Assembly: GCA_947179155.2 (NCBI GenBank)
Contig: OX359267.1
Span: 56,124,792 to 56,188,791 of the forward strand
Direction: 5' to 3'
Source of the DNA: Hedera helix
Lineage: Eukaryota > Streptophyta > Magnoliopsida > Apiales > Araliaceae
DNA length: 64,000 bases
The position numbers and the translations under genes are program-made. The notes beneath the pieces are model-generated. The model searched no databases. It saw nothing but the letters and a program-made list of their open reading frames with translations, and was not told the DNA's origin. This document shows, one piece after another, positions 53,301 through 63,332 of this stretch (positions within the stretch are counted from its first letter, which is position 1; each line of letters starts with the position of its first letter).

Positions 53301-54490
53301 TATTAATTTCCTTCACCTTTTGTTAATCAAACCTGCTACGGTAAGGGATATTATTTTCTTTCATACTCCTAAATCGAAATTTATTATGGAACTATTGCTT
53401 CTATAATTCCTGAAAATATTATATGTTCCATAATAGTTGAACTTCATTATTTCAACTGAACCTTCCTATTTACGTGAACCTTTCTATTGAATTGTAACCG
53501 TTATTCTGAACTGTGGATCTTGAATATCATTTTTAAATTTCACTCCACATCATGTTGACAATTTGGACATTATTTGAATCTGTACAAAGTAAACTTCCGA
53601 TACTTATTGTTATCCTATTTCTTCTGTTCATCATTTATATCATTCTAATCATCCAAAAATCAAGCTGTTGTGAATATCTGTGGCCGGGGGCACAGATGTG
53701 ATATATTTGTTGAACAGATGATAGGTTAAAGGCGATATAATAGGTTAAAGGCGATACATCTGTTCGGTGTCTTTTATGGCACGTGGTGAATGTTCTCTTT
53801 GGCCCGTAGTGCAAAGATGAACTGTTGTTTGGTATGATTATGACCAAAGGCTGAATCTGGTATAATCATGACCGTTGGTGTTATATTGAATGTCTTTGGC
53901 CCGTAGTGCAAAGATGAACTGTTGATGTGCATGATTATGATCAGGAACTGTGAATTTGTATTATCTTGACTAATGATATTTCAGATGATAAAAGTTGATG
54001 ATGTTTTTCCTAAAAAGAGAACCGAGTGGACATTATAGTCTGCATTATTCTTCTAATAGATTACTCATTCCGCTGCTATTATTGATCTGAACGTTGTTTA
54101 AGAATTTAACTGCAGTTTTTGATATAAACCTTGTAGTCTATTGTATTCTATCAAGAACTCAACTGTTGAAGACTAATGATAATTTATTCGTCATTATCTT
54201 AGTCATGATATTTCTTACTGGGTTATTTGAGCTCACCCTTTCTTTTGTTCCATTGTTTTTCAACAGGAGATGAAAACATAACAGGGTCTAGCCGGGGAAT
54301 GGAGTGAGGGTCCGAGGAATAGTTATCATAGTCTTCACGTTTTGTAAAATAGTGTGGCAATAATAGTGAAGACTTAGTTGTGTATTATTATACACTGTAT
54401 TGTTGTACGTTGTGCTTTATTGTAATAATTTTGTTGTAGTCTTTTGACTCAAGTTTGGGCTGTGTGGGCCCAGATTTGGGGGCGTCACAG

Positions 54491-54508
54491 TTGGCATCAG
54501 AGCTTAGG
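54491..54508 (+). promoter_or_regulatory. Primer binding site, initiator tRNA-Met type
   Basis: TTGGCATCAGAGC right after the LTR differs by one base from TTGGTATCAGAGC, the standard initiator-Met primer site of chromoviruses. Confidence 0.85.
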
Positions 54509-54692
54509 GATATGGTCTTTAATGGAGATCTGGGGTTAGAACTAGGAGGGGAGAGACGAATAGAATCAATCACTAGTGTGTCCTACCTAAATTAGATTTA
54601 TTTTTTATCTAATGAATCGATTTGAATGTAGGAACATGAAGAGATGAGTCAGTTTATTTGAACTAACATTTATTTTGTGACCACAGTTAATT

Positions 54693-55313
54693 ATGGCATC
54701 TGGAAATCAGGAGGTTAACTATGAAATTACCGAAACAAATGTAGCTGCAAAACAAGAGGCGACGAATAATCTTCTTACAAACTCAGAGTTGAATCATTTG
54801 CCTAAGGCAAAAATTATGCGTGTTCTATCCAGTAAGGATGAAGGTGAAAGCTCTGCTACAGTCGTTCCAGATCCATTCTTAGAAGCAATTAAAGGAAGTA
54901 ACGAACTTGCGGAAATTATTGCCTTTAATTTACTCACTAATTGGGAGAGTGATATTACCTGGTTATGCTCTATAACAAAGGATCAGAATATATGGACTTT
55001 TCATATTAGTCTTTGAGATTTATGGTGTTCCAGCTATGATTTTCAAGATTATTTAAAAATGATGTTTCTATACTTTTGGGCGTTACAATTTAGAGGAATT
55101 CAGGTTAAGTTAGTCACTATCGTGGAAACTGCAGTCTATCGAAAATACTATTTTAATGGAAATCATTGGTACCTTACTACTGATGAAGTTGATGAACCCG
55201 AGAAACAGTTTGCTAGAAAATTATTCAGTGGTATTCCCATGGTTGAAATACGTGAAGATCCGAATGAAGTATTCGGGATTCGATTTGACGATAACAGTCA
55301 AGAAACCGAATGA
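54693..55313 (+). pseudogene. Unrecognised reading frame in the gag position, one internal stop
   Basis: I do not recognise this protein. One frame runs from ATG 54693 to TGA 55311-55313 (206 codons) broken by a single TGA at 55014-55016. It starts MASGNQEVNYEITETNVAAK, is acidic and serine-rich at first, then contains NELAEIIAFNLLTNWESDI, an aromatic stretch (MMFLYFWALQFRGIQVKL) and YYFNGNHWYLTTDEVDEPEK. There is no capsid-like block and no CCHC knuckle, so it is not ordinary gag. It overlaps the following protease in another frame. It could be a decayed and rearranged gag remnant or captured host sequence; both are guesses. Confidence 0.55.
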
Positions 55314-55315
55314 GG

Positions 55316-55875
55316 TGATAACCGGTAAGCTATTCATAAATTCTCGTGAAGTCTATGCCATATTAGATACTGGCTCTATCCACTCTTTTATCCCACCTAT
55401 ATGTACTCAACGTTTAAATTTGACTATTGAAAACTTAAATCTTGTCTTATCAGTTGAAACCTCATTGGGAGAAATACCTATTACATTTACTATCTATAAA
55501 TCTTGCCTAGTTCAAATCAACAACCTCACATTACCTGTTGACCTTATTTCTTTGGAGATGCGTGAATTTGATGTGATTTTAGGAATTGATTGGTTGACTA
55601 CCCATCATGCTAAAATTGATTGTTTTCATAAGATTATTAGTTTTCATATTCCTAATCAACCTGTCATGCAAATTCAAGCAACTAAACCATTGAAATCTAT
55701 AACTGTTATTTCTAGCCATAAAGCCATTCGTTTATTGAAAAACGGATGTCAAGCCTTTTTAGCTCATGTCACTGATTTGAACAAAAACACGTCAAACTTG
55801 AATGATATTCCCATTGTTAATGAGTTTCCTGACGTTTTTTTTCTGAGGAACTTTCTGGCTTACCCCAAACCGTGA
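55316..55875 (+). pseudogene. Aspartic protease and start of RT, inner element
   Basis: The protease has its active site as LDTGSIHSFI (Asp codon near 55365) and the FDVILGIDWL block near 55570-55600 that marks Ty3-gypsy proteases. It leads through NEFPDVF, where RT normally begins, and a frameshift in the poly-T tract near 55837 ends the frame at 55875. Confidence 0.85.
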
Positions 55876-56908
55876 AATTGAATTCTGTATCGATCTTGAA
55901 CCCGGCACTAAGCCCATTTTTAAAGTCCCATACCAAATGGCCCCCATAGAACACCAAGAGTTGAAAGTTTAATTACTAGATATCGGTATCATTCATTCTA
56001 GTACAAAACTTATATCGAGCGAGGAATGGGAGAAGAGTTTTCAAGAACTCAAGAGGAGACTTGTTTCAGCTCCTGTTCTGACCATACCATCAGGATCAGG
56101 AGAATTTGTTATCTACAGCGATGCTTCTGGCAAAGGTCTAGGCTGTGTCCTTATGCAACATGGAAAGGTTATAGCCTATGCCTCTCGACAACTCAAAGAT
56201 TATGAGAAAAATTATCCTACTCATGATCTAGAGTTCGCAGCAGTCGTTTTCGCGTTGAAGATCTGGAGACACTACTTCTACGGAGAAAAAGTGGATATCT
56301 ATACGGATCATAAAAGTCTCAAGTATTTCTTCACCCAGAAGGAACTCAACATGCGACAACGACGTTGGCTTGAGCTGTTAAAGGATTATGACCACACAAT
56401 CCAGTATCACCCGGGAAAGGCGAACGTTGTAGCTGACGCTTTGAGCAGAAAATCTTATGCAAGTACAAGTGCACTGCTGACAACACAAAAGTGTATTTTG
56501 TACGACTTGCAAAAGATGGAGATAGAGCTAAAGACACCAGGGACCCGCTCGAAGATTGCTCACGTGCGAGTAGAACAAACTTTAATCGATAAAATTAAAG
56601 CTGCTCAAGCTACCGATCCGGAACTGATAAACATGATAAAGAAAGTACAAGAAGGTGCCATTCCCGAAGCAAGAATCGACGAGAAAGGAATACTTCGAGT
56701 CAACTCTCGACTCTGTGTTCCTAACGATCCTGAATTAAAGCATAAAATCATGATGGAGGCACACAACACGCCGTTTGCAATCCACCCAGGAGGTACCAAG
56801 ATGTATCGAGATCTTCGACATATATTTTGGTGGAACAATATGAAAAGAGAGATTGCGGAGTTTATCTCAAGGTGCCTAACTTGTCAACGTGTCAAGGCAG
56901 AACATTAA
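55874..56908 (+). pseudogene. RT stub fused in frame to RNase H and H2C2 zinc finger, inner element
   Basis: From 55874 the frame reads FCIDLEPGTKPIF, PYQMAPIEHQEL, a stop near 55970, and DIGIIHSS, the first part of RT. It then jumps, still in frame, at about 56010-56025 to EEWEKSFQELKRRL, the RNase H connection. The RT palm, about 200 codons, is missing. RNase H follows with IYSDASGKGLGCVL, the LEFAAVVFALKIWRHY block, TDHKSLKYFF and NVVADALSRKS; then the H2C2 finger (HPGGTKMYRDLRHIFWW, CLTCQRVKAEH). A TAA at 56906-56908 interrupts the frame before integrase. Confidence 0.9.
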
Positions 56909-58060
56909 GTTCCTAAAGGTCCATTACAATCACTTGAAGTTCCCGAATGGAAGTGGGAACACATCAATATGGACTTCGTGACGGGTCTTCCAAAAGTTTC
57001 TCAAGGCTTAGATGCAATTTGGGTGATCATAGATAGATTGACCAAATCTGCTCATTTCTTGCCTATACGAGAAAACTTTTCACTTGAACGTCTTGCCGGT
57101 ATGTACATAAATGAGATCGTGAGATTGCATGGCATGCCAGTTTCCATAGTTTCTGATCGAGATCCTAGATTCACTTCACGCTTTTGGATAAGTCTACAAA
57201 AAGCTATGGGCACTGAACTACGTTTTAGTTCTGCATACCATCCACAAACGGACGGACAATCGGAAAGGACGATCCAGACCCTCGAAGATCTTTTGAGACT
57301 TTGTGTATTAGACTTCAAAGGAAGTTGGGATAAGTACTTGCCGTTGGTGGAATTTTCTTACAACAACAGTTACCAAGCAAGCATAGGCATTGCTCCATTC
57401 GAGGCATTGTATGGAAGGAAGTGTCGCTCTCCAATATGTTGGAATGAGGTAGGAGAAGCAAAATTGTTGGGACCCGACTTGGTATGCTTGACGACCGAAA
57501 AGATCCAAATGATCCGACAACGAATACAGACCGCACAAGAACGACAAAAGAGTTATGCTGATCGTCATCGGAGAGACGAAAATTTCAACGTCGGAGATCA
57601 TGTATTCTTACGTGTTTCTCCATGGAAAGGGGTTACGAGATTCGGAAAGAGAGGAAAGCTCAACCCTCGATTTATTGGCCCATTTGAAATCCTCGATCGA
57701 ATAGGAACCGTAGCCTACAGACTAGCCCTACCACCAAGTATGTCTCGCATCCATAACGTTTTTCACATATCTATGTTACGTAAATATGTGAAGGACCCAA
57801 ACCACGTCATTGAGTTAGAACCAGACGTTATAGCAGAGGATTTAACATACGAGGAGGTACCTGTTAAGATCCTGGATAAGAAGGAGCAGATCCTACGCTC
57901 AAAGGTTATACCTCAAGTTAAGGTTTTATGGAGGAACCAAGATACTGAGGAAATGACATGGGAGCTAGAATCTGAGATGAAATCTAAGTATCCTTACCTC
58001 TTCGATATGTCAGGTACGTCAATTTCGGGGACGAAATTTCATAAGGAGGGGAGGTTGTAA
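56909..58060 (+). CDS. Integrase core, C-terminal domain and chromodomain, inner element (open frame)
   Basis: Continues the RNase H frame after the single stop. The integrase core has its three acidic residues in MDFVTGLP, VSDRDPRF and DGQSERTIQTLED. The C-terminal GPFEILDRIGTVAYRLALP and SRIHNVFHISMLRKY blocks are typical of Ty3-gypsy. The last ~60 residues (PVKILDKKEQILRSK, VKVLWRNQDTEEMTWELE) form a chromodomain, which in this lineage steers insertion to heterochromatin. The frame is intact to its stop at the LTR border. It has no start of its own and would need readthrough of the stop at 56906. Confidence 0.92.
   Translation, partial: VPKGPLQSLEVPEWKWEHINMDFVTGLPKVSQGLDAIWVIIDRLTKSAHFLPIRENFSLERLAGMYINEIVRLHGMPVSIVSDRDPRFTSRFWISLQKAMGTELRFSSAYHPQTDGQSERTIQTLEDLLRLCVLDFKGSWDKYLPLVEFSYNNSYQASIGIAPFEALYGRKCRSPICWNEVGEAKLLGPDLVCLTTEKIQMIRQRIQTAQERQKSYADRHRRDENFNVGDHVFLRVSPWKGVTRFGKRGKLNPRFIGPFEILDRIGTVAYRLALPPSMSRIHNVFHISMLRKYVKDPNHVIELEPDVIAEDLTYEEVPVKILDKKEQILRSKVIPQVKVLWRNQDTEEMTWELESEMKSKYPYLFDMSGTSISGTKFHKEGRL
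58041..58055 (+). promoter_or_regulatory. Polypurine tract of the inner element
   Basis: ATAAGGAGGGGAGGT directly precedes the 3' LTR, as expected for plus-strand priming. Confidence 0.9.
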
Positions 58061-61000
58061 GACCCCGAATTTTATGAAATACAAAATTTAATTTTTCTTC
58101 ATATATATATATTTTTTTTTTTTGAAACAGTAAGTGGTTAAATTAACAAAATTGAAAGTTAAGGATGTTATGTGCAAATTTTATTTTGTCGGACAATATT
58201 CGCTTTGTCGGGGAATATTCGTTTGGTCGGGGAATATTCGTGCCGTACGACGGCGCCGAAATAATAAATTATTGGTGGACCCCACAACGGAATATTTGTC
58301 GGATATAGAAAACGACAGAAGTAACCTTTTTAAATAAAAATAGTCAACAGAACTGTTAAAATACCGGTGATAAAAGAATAGTAGCATACGGTAGTTTATG
58401 GTATTTTCTGTAGCACACGGTACTCTACAGTAACACACGGTATTGCATAGTGTCTCACATTATTGGTCTGATAATTGACACCGTAACTGTTACGCATCAT
58501 TTCATCGATAATTGTCACTGCATAATATTTTATATTATCAATTCAATAATTGTTGTTGCACAGTATTTTGCATTATTGATTTAATAATTGTCATTACACT
58601 GTATTTTATATCATTGAGTCAATAATTGTTGTTGCACTGTTTTTAAAATTATTGAACCTAATAATTGTCACAGTAACATATGCACAGTAATTCACATTAT
58701 TGAATCAATAATTGTCATTAAACAGTAACGTATGCTTTATTTTACATTATTGTTATCTCTATTATGATGTTATTTAAACAGTTGTATTTCATTAATTTAT
58801 TGACTTGATATCTAAGAGCTAACTATACTGTATTTATAACAATTAGTCATAATAATTGAATTGATAAAGTTATTTGTTTATAATATAAAGTTAGGTGATT
58901 ATTAGGTGATATGAAATGAATGGTGTAGATTAAAGTGTGAATTATTGTTGAATAATTGAATTGATTTGTTTATAATATAAAGTTAGGTGATTATTAGGTG
59001 ATATGAAATGAATGGTGTAGATTAAAGTGTGAATTATTGTTGAATAATTAAATTGATTTGTTTATAATATAAAGTTAGGTGATTATTAGGTGATATGAAA
59101 TGAATGGTGTAGATTAAAGATAATATAATATTTGAAATGGATGGTGTAGATTAAAAGATGATCTTTAAATGAATGGTTTAGATTAAATGAATGATAAGAT
59201 TTTTGGCTATAAATAGAAGCCTTAACTTAAGGATTTTTCATAAACTTCCTTACTTGTTCTTTCTTTCTCTCTCTAAATACTTCTTGTGAAAGTTCTCTCT
59301 AAGTGTGCTTAAGTCATCTTGAGTATTTGTGAAGATCTATAAGTATACGTGTACTGTTCAAGTTAATCAACCTCATTTAAATCAATATCCAGTCACGTGT
59401 TGAGGTAAGGGATACCACCTTTTTCATCTTCCATTATTCAAACATACTATGGTAAGGGATTATCATTATTTGATTCTCGATAATAATATTGTTTCTTCCT
59501 TACTCATAAGACGTGCCTTTTATTTCCATGTATTAAATTGTGGGAATAACCTTACGGAGCGGATTGCCGCCTGTTGGTGAATAACCTTTCGTATTCATTC
59601 ATTATTAATCTCTGAGAATAACCTTACGGAGCGGATTGCCGCCTGTTTGGTGAATAACTCTTTGTACTCAAATTCTATTAAATTGTGGGAATAACCTTAC
59701 GGAGCGGATTGCCGCCTGTTGGTGAATAACCTTTCGTATTCATTCATTATTAATCTCTGAGAATAACCTTACGGAGCGGATTGCCGCCTGTTTGGTGAAT
59801 AACTCTTTGTACTCAAATTCTATTAAATTGTGGGAATAACCTTACGGAGCGGATTGCCGCCTGTTGGTGAATAACCCTTTGTATTAATTTCCTTCACCTT
59901 TTGTTAATCAAACCTGCTACGGTAAGGGATATTATTTTCTTTCATACTCCTAAATCGAAATTTATTATGGAACTATTGCTTCTATAATTCCTGAAAATAT
60001 TATATGTTCCATAATAGTTGAACTTCATTATTTCAACTGAACCTTCCTATTTACGTGAACCTTTCTATTGAATTGTAACCGTTATTCTGAACTGTGGATC
60101 TTGAATATCATTTTTAAATTTCACTCCACATCATGTTGACAATTTGGACATTATTTGAATCTGTACAAAGTAAACTTCCGATACTTATTGTTATCCTATT
60201 TCTTCTGTTCATCATTTATATCATTCTAATCATCCAAAAATCAAGCTGTTGTGAATATCTGTGGCCGGGGGCACAGATGTGATATATTTGTTGAACAGAT
60301 GATAGGTTAAAGGCGATATAATAGGTTAAAGGCGATACATCTGTTCGGTGTCTTTTATGGCACGTGGTGAATGTTCTCTTTGGCCCGTAGTGCAAAGATG
60401 AACTGTTGTTTGGTATGATTATGACCAAAGGCTGAATCTGGTATAATCATGACCGTTGGTGTTATATTGAATGTCTTTGGCCCGTAGTGCAAAGATGAAC
60501 TGTTGATCTGCATGATTATGATCAGGAACTGTGAATTTGTATTATCTTGACTAATGATATTTCAGATGATAAAAGTTGATGATGTTTTTCCTAAAAAGAG
60601 AACCGAGTGGACATTATAGTCTGCATTATTCTTCTAATAGATTACTCATTCCGCTGCTATTATTGATCTGAACGTTGTTTAAGAATTTAACTGCAGTTTT
60701 TGATATAAACCTTGTAGTCTATTGTATTCTATCAAGAACTCAACTGTTGAAGACTAATGATAATTTATTCGTCATTATCTTAGTCATGATATTTCTTACT
60801 GGGCTATTTGAGCTCACCCTTTCTTTTGTTCCATTGTTTTTCAACAGGAGATGAAAACATAACAGGGTCTAGCCGGGGAATGGAGTGAGGGTCCGAGGAA
60901 TAGTTATCATAGTCTTCACGTTTTGTAAAATAGTGTGGCAATAATAGTGAAGACTTAGTTGTGTATTATTATACACTGTATTGTTGTACGTTGTGCTTTA

Positions 61001-61073
61001 TTGTAATAATTTTGTTGTAGTCTTTTGACGACTCAAGTTTGGGCTGTGTGGGCCCAGATTTGGGGGCGTCACA
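58056..61073 (+). repeat. 3' LTR of the inner element, 3,018 bp
   Basis: Same as the 5' LTR apart from five substitutions seen by eye, a 2-bp gain in the AT run near 58105 and a 3-bp gain (GAC) near 61029. All sub-repeats are shared. TATAAATA is at 59208-59215. Confidence 0.95.
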
Positions 61074-61078
61074 TCATT
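61074..61078. repeat. TSD TCATT, right copy, of the inner element
   Basis: Matches 51472-51476 exactly. Confidence 0.95.
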
Positions 61079-61891
61079 GATCAAGAAAACTCAGATTAAA
61101 TTATGAAGAGTATGACATTTTTCATGTCTCGGGTTTAATTTAGGATGTCAAGGTTAAAAGGATTAAATTACTTTGAAACATTGGTCACGAAAAGGTTGTA
61201 TCGAATAACCGATCTTATTATTATTTGAGTAGCAGTGATGCATTACTAGATGCCGCTCCCTGTTTATAATTTTATAATATAATTTTAAAATTATTGTCAA
61301 CAGAATAATAACTTATTGGGTCACACACTTTGAACGTACTTAAAAGGGAATTAATTTAAATTGTAAGTATTTTAAATATGTCAATATTTTACGAATTTAA
61401 ATTAATAGGATAATTTGTATATATGTATATTAATTAAGTAAGACTTAATTAAAATATAATATATATAAATTCGAATTTTATTTTTCTAATTAAATTAGGT
61501 TTTGGTTAATTCTTATTAACTACTATATATATGATATATCAGTAGTCTAAATCACGTAAGGAAAAAACTAAAAACTCTAGCCGCTTTCAGAAAGAGGCTA
61601 GAGAGAAAAATAGTTCAGAAATTCTAATCTTTGTGGCTAGTACCGCAGATCCCTTTCGCTGCAGATCGTGTGACGGTTCGCGGAGCGTTCGTGTGGATAC
61701 TGTAGAGACGCAATCGCTGGATTGCGTTGAAGATTTGAAGCCATTCCAGAATTCCTTCGTCTCATGTCCATCTCGGATAATCGGTAAAATAATCTAAACC
61801 TCTGATTAATCTGTTTTCGCATGGATCCTGTCTTAGGGTTTCGGTAAATTTTTTTAAATTCCGTTGTTTTCACTGTGTCGAAACCCTAACA

Positions 61892-61896
61892 TAAAG
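61892..61896. repeat. TSD TAAAG, right copy, of the copia solo LTR
   Basis: Matches 50761-50765 exactly. Confidence 0.9.
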
Positions 61897-63332
61897 ATGG
61901 ATGAGATTGTCAAAATTCATGAGGGAGGAGTGACGTAGTGTTTGAAAATGTTGTCAAGCCGATGATAATAAACAAAGGCGCTGTTTGGGAGGCAGCTCAA
62001 TGGGAGTATAATTTTCTTTTCTTTTATTTTTATATTTATAGCTTAGTTATTTGTGCTTTTTCTTTGCATTTTACTTTACATTGGAGACAATGTAAGTTTT
62101 AATTGTAGGGGATGAGATTTAGGATTTTTGTTATTTCTTTGGTCATATTTTAAAAATTTTAGGGAATTTTGAAATTTTTTAATTTTGTGGGTATATTCGC
62201 TGCAAACCCTAACGAGACAAAACTCGTCCACTTGGGGTAACTTTGGGGTTTAAAAGCTTGTTGCACATGCTAAGTGTAACCGTGTTTCCTACGAAAATGG
62301 GGGAGTTTTTCATTTTAATTTTAGGATGTGTTACTTGAGTAATGAATTAATTGAATTTTAATTTTTTTGAGCCAATGATAAAATTTTGATTTTGATTTTA
62401 ATAACTTTTGAAAAATGATAAATTTTTACTTAGCTTGAATTTTTGACATATTGTTAATATTTACTGTATTTGAGACTATTTAAATTTTTATGCACATATC
62501 CATATATATTGAACTAGTTTTTACTTAGAGAAAGTTTATGTGATTAATTTCTTGTGAAAAATGTGAATTTTCTCTATACCTTATTTTGATCATGTTTTAA
62601 AATCTGATATAGGAAAATATATTATTAGGGGATTGAGAGGAAAAAATAGTAAGTAAAAAAATAATTTAACTAGTTTAATTTTGTGACATTTGTTACTCGA
62701 GGGGTGTCTCTACACCTAGTGCCTTAAAGCCGAATGGTTTGGGAGTCATTAGTCAACAGCTCGCTACATGGGTGACTTTGAAAAGCCTAAGAAAATTAAA
62801 CATTGCACAGTCAAGTATGCAAAAAAAAAAAAAGTGAAATGAAGTATAAAATGCACTCACTAAGAAAAAATGGGTGAAATATGAAAGAAAAATATATATG
62901 AAGAAAAAAATATTATTGAGGAAAGCAGAAAAGAAAGGGAAATTTTTTTAATCCTTTAATTTTTGTTTTATCTATATTAGCTTTGAGATATGTTAAAATT
63001 GAGTGTATAGAGTGTTGAGTATCTTTAATTTGGCATTTAATTATATAAATTTATTTGAATTCTAAATGGTTTAGTGCATTTGAATTCACACACGTACAAA
63101 AGGTCTTGAGTAGAGTAAAATTAATAAATATGTTGAAGTTTTAGATTTTGCATTGTTTGAAATTTTTTTTTGAGTTATCATTTAAAAACTCTTTGAGGCT
63201 GACGTTAAATTCATCTTCATTTGTTGCTCAGATAAGTTAGTCATATTAGTAATTTATTTAGTAGATTTTATTTTTATAATTTTTGTTCTTAATTTGCTTG
63301 AGGACAAACAAAGAATTAAGTGTTGGGATATT
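61897..63332 (+). other. 3' untranslated internal region of the outer Athila-like element
   Basis: A few codons of the interrupted frame end near 61935. Then come the GGCGCTGTTTGGGAGGCAGC block (61978), an ACATTGGAGACAATGTAAG block (62080) and the TTGAGGACAAACAAAGAATTAAGTG tract of the lineage (from about 63298) that leads into the 3' LTR. The rest is AT-rich and non-coding. Confidence 0.75.

Larger units (their letters stand above)
51477..54489 (+). repeat. 5' LTR of the inner element, 3,013 bp
   Basis: Starts TGTAAGACCCCGAATTTT and ends GGGGGCGTCACA. TATAAATA at 52627-52634 is the likely promoter. It contains three sub-repeat zones: imperfect ATAATTG(T)CATTACA units at 51850-52170, a 92-bp tandem repeat and a 72/73-bp tandem repeat. 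Near 51607-51660 three copies of GTCGG(A/G)(C/G)AATATTCG follow each other. Confidence 0.95.
51477..61073 (+). mobile_element. Inner chromovirus-like Ty3-gypsy retrotransposon (Tekay/Del type), 9,597 bp, recent but defective
   Basis: Complete insertion with 3-kb LTRs (51477-54489 and 58056-61073), TCATT target duplication, initiator-Met primer site and a polypurine tract. Internal order: unrecognised frame in the gag position, aspartic protease, stub of RT, RNase H, H2C2 zinc finger, integrase and chromodomain. Capsid and zinc-knuckle gag sequence and the RT palm (including the YxDD motif) are absent. LTR length, primer site and integrase C-terminus suggest the Tekay/Del lineage (inference). 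The LTRs differ at about five bases plus a 2-bp and a 3-bp indel. Confidence 0.92.
50766..61891 (+). mobile_element. Copia-type solo LTR (1,524 bp), itself split by a younger element
   Basis: The two parts, 50766-51476 and 61079-61891, join into one LTR-like unit that starts TGTTAGAGTTGATGCCCTAG and ends GAAACCCTAACA. Terminal TGTTAG/CTAACA form a perfect 6-bp inverted repeat and TAAAG is duplicated on both sides. The start ATGCCCTAGAGGC and the GCATGGATCCTG-TTTCGG words near the end are familiar from plant Ty1-copia LTRs. No internal domain or second LTR exists, so it is best explained as a solo LTR left by recombination. Confidence 0.8.
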
